A DNA stretch of 64,000 nt from Chelonoidis abingdonii (lineage: Eukaryota; Chordata; Testudines; Testudinidae), in contig NC_133770.1 of assembly GCF_003597395.2 (NCBI RefSeq), positions 295,282,346-295,346,345 of the forward strand. Direction: 5' to 3'. Of this stretch, positions 56,665 to 64,000 are shown piece by piece (position 1 is the first letter of the stretch; every line of letters starts with the position of its first letter). Under the pieces are notes generated by a model. The model ran no database searches. It was not told where the DNA came from and was given only the letters and a program-made list of their open reading frames with translations. The translations under genes were made by a program, and so were the position numbers.

Positions 56665-57430
56665 CGAACATGAGAACTGGGGGAGGGTGAAATGAGAGAA
56701 TGAAAAATAGAGGGGAATGTAGGAGGGAAAAAATGTAGACTAGAAATGGGTTAAATGGAAATAGACAGCCATTTTAAAATGCTGTAAAGATATGCGGGGG
56801 GAAATAGATGATGAAAGAAAAAGGGAGGAGAGAGAACACAAAATAGGAGCTTTGGCCATAAAATTAAAATAATTCTACATTGTGTTATTTTGCACGTAGA
56901 AAGAAGAGACATTTTACAAGGTGGTGTCACATATTTTGGAGGTGGGTTTGGGAGAGAGGTTGTTTCCCTCCCCGACTCCCTCTTTACACTGTTGAGGGAA
57001 TTGCCCCTGGAGAAACTGTATTCTAAATACAACTATGGCCAATATTATTGTTGTACTCACAAGATAACACCTCCTCCGGGGAAGGCACACTTCAGAGTCC
57101 TAAAGGCTCTCCTACTACACATGACCAGCATTGTACGGATGCTACAGTGTCCGGACAATGTACATGGATTAATATCCTAGAAAGATCTAAAATCAGGGCT
57201 GAGATTTGCACAGCTGCAAATGCTCAATTTCCATTAATATTAAGTCCCAGCTTTATATTAAGCTGGGCCTTATAACTGCCTCCTAGCAGATTGTTAAATG
57301 ATTCATGGATGTTATAAGCATGTTACAAAGATGACTGGTAGGTTTTATTGATGGTTACAGACATGCCAGTAAAAGATGTTTTAAATGGTTACAAGCACCC
57401 AGTTGGACTTTGTAACCATCAGTTAACCAT
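56665..57430. other. Unassigned sequence
   Basis: No repeat or gene is recognised. Confidence 0.35.
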
Positions 57431-57432
57431 AA

Positions 57433-57920
57433 GAACATATAAGTACATAAGAACAGCCGTACCGGGTCAGACCAAAGGTCCATCTAGCCCAGTATCCTGT
57501 CTCGACAGTGGCCAATGCCAAGTGCCCCAGAGGGAGTGAACCTAACAGGCAATGATCAAGTGATCTCTCTCCTGCCTTCCATCTCCATCCTCTGACAAAC
57601 AGAGGCTAGGGACACCATTCCTTAACCATTCTGGCTAATAGCCATTTATGGACTTAACCACCATAAATTTATCCAGTTCCCTTTTAAACACTGTTATAGT
57701 CCTAGCCTTCACAACCTCCTCAGGTAAGGAGTTCCACAAGCTGATTGTGGGCTGCGTGAAGAAGAACTTCCTTTTATTTGTTTTAAACCTGCTGCCTATT
57801 AATTTCATTTGGTGACCCCTAGTTCTTGTATTATGAGAACAAATAAATAACTTTTCCTTATCCACATCACTCATGATTTTATATTCCTCTATCATATCCC
57901 CCCTTAGTCTCCTCTTTTCC
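57433..57920 (-). mobile_element. CR1 LINE, reverse, well preserved
   Basis: The 3' end is 'aacatataagtacataagaac'. The minus strand 57922-57635 keeps one open frame of 96 codons (EKRRLRGDMIEEYKIMSDVD ... LIGSRFKTNKRKFFFTQ), the CR1 ORF2 C-terminus, with no stop. Confidence 0.9.
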
Positions 57921-57928
57921 AACCACTA

Positions 57929-58552
57929 TGACGGCGTGCTTCACTCACGGCCAGGATGACACCTCTGGGGAATAGCTAACCAGGTCGATGCCCCTTCCCA
58001 CGGTTGTATGCTTTCTGTCTCTCTGGGTGGGTGGCCCCTCTCTCGCTCCATGAGCAGCTGCTGCCTCTTCGTGACTCGGCGCTCTGGCCAGGTCACCAAA
58101 CGTCTATCCCCCTTGGGTTGGAAAGTCTCTTCCCACAGTCTTCCTAGTCATTGTGTAGCTGTGAAACTCCCTGAGCAGCTGGCAGGGGAACCCAGACCCG
58201 CCCTCTGCTCCAGATTCTGGCTCAGGGACCTTCTAGCCAGCAGTCCCTCTTAGAGCTCACTGCCTTTCCTACCATGTGACATTCCCTGTCTCTGGGGTTT
58301 GCCAGCCTCCTAACTTCCCTTCCCAGGGAATAACTGTGGGTTACCTGTCCCAACAGCCTTCAAACACTCCTTCCTTCTCCCAGGGAGTCACTGCAGACTT
58401 TCACAGCAGCCCCTTCTTGCTGTCAATTTCCTGCCTTTATAACTCCAACCTGGCTTGTTCCTCCTCAGCTGGGCTCCCTTACTGAATCCTGGGATTACTT
58501 GGGCACTGAATTCCCTCAGTTGTGGCCTGTTTGGTTAATTAGCCCCATCACA
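57929..58552 (-). mobile_element. Solo LTR, reverse (paralog of 30639-31600)
   Basis: Reversed, it runs TGTGATGGGG to CGCCGTCA and matches the LTR at 30639 without the CR1 insert. Flanks (CACTA, GCCAT) do not match, so one border may be altered. It abuts the truncated end of the CR1 at 57920. Confidence 0.8.
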
Positions 58553-58554
58553 GC

Positions 58555-59445
58555 CATTTATTAAGAGATCTATTCTTCATTTGTTGACTCTTTTATAAAC
58601 AATGTATAACTGGAACCTGAAAATGAAATGGAACCAAAATGATACTAATGAGAATTGAGCATCTGCGTGAGCAGCTTTGAGAATCTGATAGACAGAGCTC
58701 AGAAAGATGGACAATGGACAGAGAGATGGAAGCATGAAGGCAAGGCTTGGCAGGTAAAAATCTTTCCACCTGACCTTTGCACCATGGCACCCACCACTCA
58801 GTTCTCAAAACCACAAGGCCTGTGTCCTGTTAAGACCCATCTATCTTCTCCCATGACAATGATTTAAATTAAATTAAGCATGTACAAAACGTTCAGGAAA
58901 TCATTAGATACAAAGTGTTTCTGGTATACGGAATTAATTTAAGGAGCAGGAGCTTATGTGCCAATATAATTAAAGTAGTTTCATAATGGATGCACCAAAT
59001 ACCAGTTTACTACCTTCCTCAACGTGGTTTTATACAACCACATTCAACATGGGGAAAAGTAATGCACTGTCTGTCCGCAACCAGCAACAATAAACCTCCT
59101 CTTGGTTTACAAATAAATCTTCCAATTAAATAAAGCACTTTGGAGATGGCAGGTAATGCTCTGCCATCGTTAAGATCTTGCAGAGGGTCATGATTTAGAG
59201 ATTACAGCTGCTCCACAACAATAGCATTCAGAACAGAGCCAGAGTTAATCAGCCACACCACTAATTGAGATCTGATCTCTGCAGCGGTGCCTGCACACGG
59301 TAGATGTATAGAATGCACCGCAATGCCATCGACAGTGCTTCATCGCTTGAGGCAGTGTTGTTCACAGTAGACACGGAGCCGTTGGCTGGGAACTGGCTCT
59401 AGAACCTAATAGTGAGGAAAATAAGTAGTGTGAAAAATTCTGGGG
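58555..59445. other. Unassigned; candidate conserved element at 59080-59300
   Basis: No repeat is recognised. 59080-59300 includes 'ttccaattaaataaagcac', 'gggtcatgatttagagattac' and 'actaattgagatctgatctc', an enhancer-like AT/GC mix. Only comparison with other species can tell. Confidence 0.3.
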
Positions 59446-59447
59446 TC

Positions 59448-59587
59448 TTTGCACAGGCAAATTCTCACGGAAGTCAGCAAGAGTTTTATCTGAGTAAAAT
59501 ATGAATGAGGACTTCCTGGTTTGGCTGGTGCTCAGCACCTCTCAGGATTTGGCCCCACTCATTTCACTGGGAATTTGCCTGTGCAAG
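59448..59587. mobile_element. Inverted-repeat MITE
   Basis: Arms TTGCACAGGCAAATTCTCAC (59449-59468) and CTGGGAATTTGCCTGTGCAA (59567-59586) pair at 18 of 20 positions, with a 98 bp spacer containing 'ggtgctcagcacctctcagg'. Confidence 0.75.
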
Positions 59588-59744
59588 GACTGAACAACAG
59601 CAGAATAAGGATCCTCAGGATTTGACCATCTGGGTAGTGATAGGGGAACTCTGAGTGGGGAGTGGCTCAGAAAAGCACCAACATGCTTGGGTGGATTCTT
59701 AATATAACAGGCTGTGCATGTATATGTGCACCACTGCTCTCTAT

Positions 59745-59810
59745 GGAGTATGCTCCAAAACGTCTGTTAGTCTATAAGGTGCCACAAGATTCTCTGCTGC
59801 TCTATGGAGT
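59745..59810 (+). mobile_element. Penelope-like 3' tail fragment
   Basis: 'gctccaaaacgtctgttagtctataaggtgccacaag' matches in kind the tail at 18272-18310 ('ttagtctctaaggtgccacaagtactcc' in reverse). Confidence 0.5.
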
Positions 59811-59814
59811 AGAG

Positions 59815-60750
59815 TCAGAACAACTCAAATCTGTGGCATATGCCCCATACTGCTAACATTTAATGGGGATTCTCCTTTCCCTGAACTGGTAAGCGCCTGA
59901 TATCAAAACAGGAAGTATTGAGTTTTCATAGATTATAAGAGCCCATCTAGTGCGACTTCTTGCAGAACACTGACCTTAGAATTTCATCCAATGATTCCTG
60001 CATCCAGCCCATAATTCTCTGTGGCTGTTGTGAATGTTGTGATTGGCCATGGGCTGCAGTATAGGAGGCAACTGAGAATTTCTATGTGATCACAATTTTT
60101 TTATATTGTTTTACACAAATTAGATCGGCCACCTCGAATAATAAAATAAACAGGCTTGTCGCTTTCACTCTCTTTCCTCCCTCCTCTGCCTTCAGCTCTG
60201 CAATCTCAGCCTTTGGATTTGCAAGCTCCTTCTAACCTTCCTTGTACTTTGCATTCGACACAGCCAGCTGCCCAGCAGTTTAATATACAGCCCCTCGGGT
60301 TTCGTTGCCAAGAGGTGCTACTTACTCTTTTATCTTCTTGGGCTGTCACTTCCTGATGGTGATGTCAATATCTCAGTACTCTGGTGGATTTAAGGGACAG
60401 ACTCCAGATAGCTTAGTTTCCTTGGCAATTAGGTGACCAGGTTCTTTTCCGTGCCCCCAATTCTCACAGGTCTGTGCTAATACGCAGGGCAGCTTGAGTC
60501 ACCATGAGCTTAAAAAGTCATGCAGGTGTTTAAGGACATTTGAATGTTATCAATCTTTTTCTCTCTCTCTTCCCTTACAGCTGTTTCGTGGAGATTTTCA
60601 AAGGCTATTTCCACGGCTTAAGAGTAATGTTTAAAATAGAAAACCCCACAGGAAAGGGCTTCTTCCAGTTGCTGCAAATCTGCTTCATTGTAATTAAAGT
60701 GAAAAATGTGTCTGTGGTGAAACCAAAGTTAGCTGTATCTAGGTGTATCC
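59815..60750. other. Unassigned sequence
   Basis: No gene or repeat is recognised. The frame at 60540-60926 runs into a SINE and is not a gene. Confidence 0.35.
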
Positions 60751-60754
60751 TAAG

Positions 60755-60910
60755 TAGTTATATGGCCCCCACTGAGGCCCACCAAAGTATTGGAGCACCT
60801 CACAAACTTTTAATGCATTTATCCACACATGGCCCCTGTGAGGTAGAGCAGCGCTATTATCCTCATTTTACAGGAGGAAAACTGAGGCATAGGGAGACTA
60901 AAGGTAACAT
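60755..60910 (-). repeat. MIR-like SINE, reverse, first part
   Basis: 'cccctgtgaggtagagcagcgctatta' and 'aggaggaaaactgaggcatagggagac'. The copy stops there and appears to resume at 61308. Confidence 0.65.
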
Positions 60911-61307
60911 TTTCACGAACACCTAAGTGACGTAGGAGTCTAAGTCCCTTTGGAAGTGGGGCTTAAGGCCCAAATTCTCAAAGGTATTTAGGCACCTAAC
61001 TCCCATAGCTGTGAGGATCTGGGCATTTTTGTAAATTTTACCCTAATGGTCTTTCAGGCGGGAGCTGGGGGGAGCCTCCCAGCCCAAGCAGACAGATTCA
61101 TGCTAGCAAAGCTCCAGCTAGGGTGATAAAAAGAGCAGTGTGGAAATTGCACCTCAGGCTCTCAAGTGCACCCAGCCCCCTAGGCTTGAGAACATGAGCT
61201 GCAACATCCAGACAGCTATTTTTAGAGAACTTTCTCGAGCCCTGCTAGCATAAGTCTGTCTGCCCAGGCTGAGAGGCTCACTTCCCACTGCAGTGAGAAC
61301 ATATCCT
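60911..61307. mobile_element. Nest of MITEs splitting a SINE
   Basis: 60906-60965 ('cacctaagtgacgtaggagtctaagtccc') and 60965-61035 ('caaattctcaaaggtatttaggcacctaactccc') are palindromic MITE arms. 61045-61305 resembles a larger MITE with 'cagacagattcatgctagc' and 'gctagcataagtctgtctg' as inverted segments. Confidence 0.5.
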
Positions 61308-61395
61308 TAGTGACTTGCCTAAGGTCACATAGGAAGTCTGTGGCAGAGGAGGTTATTTAACCCCAGTCACTGAAGTCACAGGCTAACACCCTTAC
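61308..61395 (-). repeat. MIR-like SINE, reverse, second part
   Basis: 'tagtgacttgcctaaggtcacataggaagtctgtggcagag' continues the SINE interrupted at 60910. Confidence 0.6.
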
Positions 61396-61399
61396 CTGT

Positions 61400-62515
61400 A
61401 ATAGAGAGAGAGAGCAAAGACATTAAGGGTAGCTCTTTAAGGAGAGCTGCTGTTCTACAAACAGGCCTGACTTCCCTCTTGCAGGGAACCATCCCCTGTG
61501 CACACAGTGTCACGGCCCCCGCTCTTCCCCTAAAGCCTGAATGAGTGGGCTGCTTCTGGAAAGCCCTTGTAGATGGTATCATGATATCCCAGGACTTGAT
61601 CTTGCACAGAGGTGATGAGTACCCTCCTGAGGTGCCTTCACCTCCGTTTTTATTGTCACTCTATATTCAGGTGCTAGGCACTTTACAAAGACAAGCTAGG
61701 AGGTATCTGTAGTCAGTGCATGGTAACAGATGGTAAATGTTGGCTCTTTAATGTCTCCAGATGTAGCTCCTTGAACCTGCTTTACCTGTATGCAATGTTT
61801 AATGTAGAAAGCACTCTTCCTAGCAACTTGGAGGCTGCAGTGCCATAACCGATGGTGTCTCCTCAAAGAGGCCTAAAAAGCAGTTAATCCTGTGCTCTAC
61901 TTCTAACAAATCATCCTCAGTGAATATGCTTTGATGCAGCACACCAGGGTTTTGGATTAACTACAGAGCTGTGCATATGCTTGGTACTTTTTTTTTTCCC
62001 CCTTCAGTCCCCATAAAACATTGCCAAATCCAGAGGGGAAAATTCCTGTAACATTCCTATCTATCACAAGAAATAGAAGAGAATCCGGTTTACTGCTGAG
62101 ATATACCTCTTTTTTATGCCCGTAATTTCTTGCTAGTGCTTCAAATCAGCTAAATTTGGAGAAATAACAAGACATAACAAGGTGAGAATGGAAAGTAAGA
62201 TTGAAGGAGAAGTGTTGGGCAAAAAGAATGATTCTGCAGGCCAGATTGTGGCCTTTTAAGCCATTGTTCGTGCTGTAGACCCAGGCTGAAGGGTTCTGTG
62301 CTGCATAAGTAATGCACAGTAAAGTGGCAGGTCCATCACCCATGCATCAAGTGCAGCCAGTCAGCTCTGTGAAGAGGTGTGCACTATACCTCCGCCCCCA
62401 ACTTCATCCTACAAACCCCTTTTAAGTAGCTGGCACTACTTGGCCACTAGCCATGAGCAATGCCTGTGCTCTCCAGTGGGGTGCATCTCTAGTGGGGTGC
62501 ATCCTGCACTTAGGA
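61400..62515. other. Unassigned sequence
   Basis: No gene or clear repeat. A T run lies at 61987-62000. Confidence 0.35.
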
Positions 62516-62529
62516 CAGAATCCCATGCA

Positions 62530-63185
62530 CTGTGTGCCCTTATTGCCAAGAAGGCTAACAGCGTATTGGGCTGCATTAGTAGGAGCATTGCCAACAGGTC
62601 AAGCGAAGTGATTACTCCCCTCTATTCAGCACTGGTGAGGCCACATCTGGAGTATTGCATCCAGTTTTGGGCCCCCGCACTACAGAGAGTGTCGGACAAA
62701 TTGAGAAGTCAGCAGAAGGGCAACAAAAATGATTAGGGGGCTGGCGGTACATGACTTATGAGGTAAGGACTGAGGGAACTGGGCTTATTTAGTCTGCAGA
62801 TAGAGGAAGAATGAATGGAGGGGATTGGATAGCAAGCTAACTAACCTGAAAGGGGGCGTTCCAAAGAGGATGGGAGCTAGCTGTTCTCGAGTGGTGAGCA
62901 GATGAACAGAACAGGTATAATGGTCTCACAGTTGCGTGGCGGAGGTTTAGGTTGGAAAGGAGAAACAACTATTCACTAGGAGCGTGGTGATGCACTGGAA
63001 TGGGTTACCTATGGAGTGGGTTGAATCTCCGTACCTTAGAGTTTTTAAGGGCCCGGCTTGACAAGCCCTGGTTGGGATGATTTAGTGTGGTTGTTTAGTA
63101 TCACTGCTTTTGAGCAGGGGTGGGAACTAGATGACACTCCCTGAGGTCTCTTCCAACCCTAAATCTTCTATGATTATGTAAATAG
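62530..63185 (+). mobile_element. CR1 LINE 3' region with many small indels
   Basis: Same subfamily as 24069-26042: 'gcccttattgccaagaaggctaac' to 'ccaaccctaaatcttctatgattatg'. Its first part keeps an open frame (62377-62736, ending [13 protein letters not shown]). From about 62690 on it differs from its relatives by many single-base insertions and deletions. Confidence 0.85.
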
Positions 63186-63189
63186 AACT

Positions 63190-63795
63190 CCACCTACCTA
63201 AGTATTTTGGTCTTCCACAGAGCAAATCAGTGTGGGATAGCACACTGTGACCTTCAGAGTGGAGTGATGCATTGCTATTGCCTGGTAAGAATGAATGGAA
63301 AGAGACAGGTGTCAGGGGCGGGTCTTGGCAGAAATATTAATTAAGTAATATTGCAGAATGACTTTACAGCTGTGGATTTATTGTAATAGATACCACAGGG
63401 GCCTTTCCTTTGTCCTTAGGAACTAGCTTACATTCTTCTTAACACTTGCCTTACTCTGTCATGAGCATTGGCAAAGTGTCATGTACATGTGGCGATGTCC
63501 CAATCCCAGACAAGCAACATTTTTAGTGTGAGTATAATTAAGTCAGTATGCTGTAGTATTAGAATCTGAGGTCTTCTGTCATAATTTGCTATGCACAAGG
63601 GCAGAGCCCTATTTAGAGACGCCTGCGTTTGCATCAGTGGTGCTTTGAAAACTGCACACAAAGAAATTAATCCCATGTGTCTATATTCGCTGATGTTCTT
63701 ATGTTTATGAGAAAGAGAAAATAACACTTCCTTTTTACTTTCTCCACACACAGTTATGAATTTATAGACTATGCTATCATTATTCCCCTGAGTCC
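63190..63795. other. Unassigned sequence
   Basis: No repeat or gene is recognised. Confidence 0.35.
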
Positions 63796-63799
63796 GTCT

Positions 63800-64000
63800 C
63801 TTTTTCCAAGATGGAAAAATCCCAGATCTTATAAATCACCCTCGTACTGAAGGTGTTCCATACCCTAATCTTTTTGTTGCCCTTTTCTGAACCTCTTCAA
63901 TTTCCGTTATAGTCTTTTTTAATGGGACAGCCACATTGCATTCGTATCAAGATGTGGGGCAAAACCAGTGGATTATATAATAAGAATAGGATATTTTCGT
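63800..64000 (-). mobile_element. CR1 LINE, reverse, runs off the window
   Basis: 'ccctaatctttttgttgcccttttctgaacctcttc' is the reversed CR1 ORF2 C-terminal region. It continues beyond 64000. Confidence 0.7.

Noticed and set aside
60540..60926. 128-codon open frame as an exon
   Set aside because: Its second half is reversed SINE sequence and the first half has no protein character or splice context.
1..64000. CRISPR array, operon or bacterial system
   Set aside because: There is no regularly spaced repeat array, no gene strings with ribosome sites, and the repeat content is that of a vertebrate.

Overview
This window looks like vertebrate nuclear DNA with no recognisable protein-coding gene: no open reading frame matches a host protein, and I see no exon chain, rRNA, working tRNA, CRISPR or bacterial feature. 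The mix of repeats points to a turtle or a close sauropsid (inference): many 5'-truncated CR1 LINEs on both strands, tRNA-derived SINEs (one with a CR1-type tail), MIR/CORE-like SINEs, many short hAT and other inverted-repeat transposons, Penelope-like fragments, solo LTRs and a Ty3/Gypsy element of Gmr1 type.

Layout. Positions 430-3510: a SINE, a cluster of hAT elements near 880-1600, and two short elements with clear target-site duplications (2893-3012, 3272-3509). Positions 3915-9830: an old LTR split by a 5.2 kb Gmr1-like retrotransposon (4362-9602, duplication GCTCC). Most of that element (4471-9080) is inverted inside its own termini, and it holds the only N gap (9377-9476). Positions 9.8-20 kb: SINEs and MITEs, a 484 bp hAT element with a perfect 8 bp duplication and a long internal hairpin (15845-16328), and an inverted Penelope-like element (18272-18905). 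Positions 20-30 kb: CR1 copies, one of them (24069-26042) split by the 5' end of a second Gmr1 copy. Positions 30.6-31.6 kb: a solo LTR with duplication GTGGG that contains a nested CR1 with its own duplication AAGAG. A paralogous LTR at 57929-58552 shows the uninterrupted site. Positions 34-43 kb: a CR1 with a nested hAT, a hAT with perfect duplication TATTAAAT (37485-37714), a hairpin element (38388-38587), an AT-rich stretch resembling a conserved non-coding element (37850-38140), unrecognised minus-strand frames (39577-40633), and the longest CR1 (41031-42858). Positions 43-64 kb: SINEs, palindromic MITEs, an LTR inside a MITE (53652-55027), a CR1 split by a MITE (55207-56230), another LTR, and CR1 fragments to the window end.

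The retroelement frames are all decayed, so nothing here is expected to work as a gene system. The value of the window is its nesting: several insertions can be ordered in time from duplications and paralogous empty sites in the same window. I did not find a convincing new biological system. The best leads are the inversion inside the Gmr1 element, the possible conserved elements, and the unexplained minus-strand frames near 40 kb.
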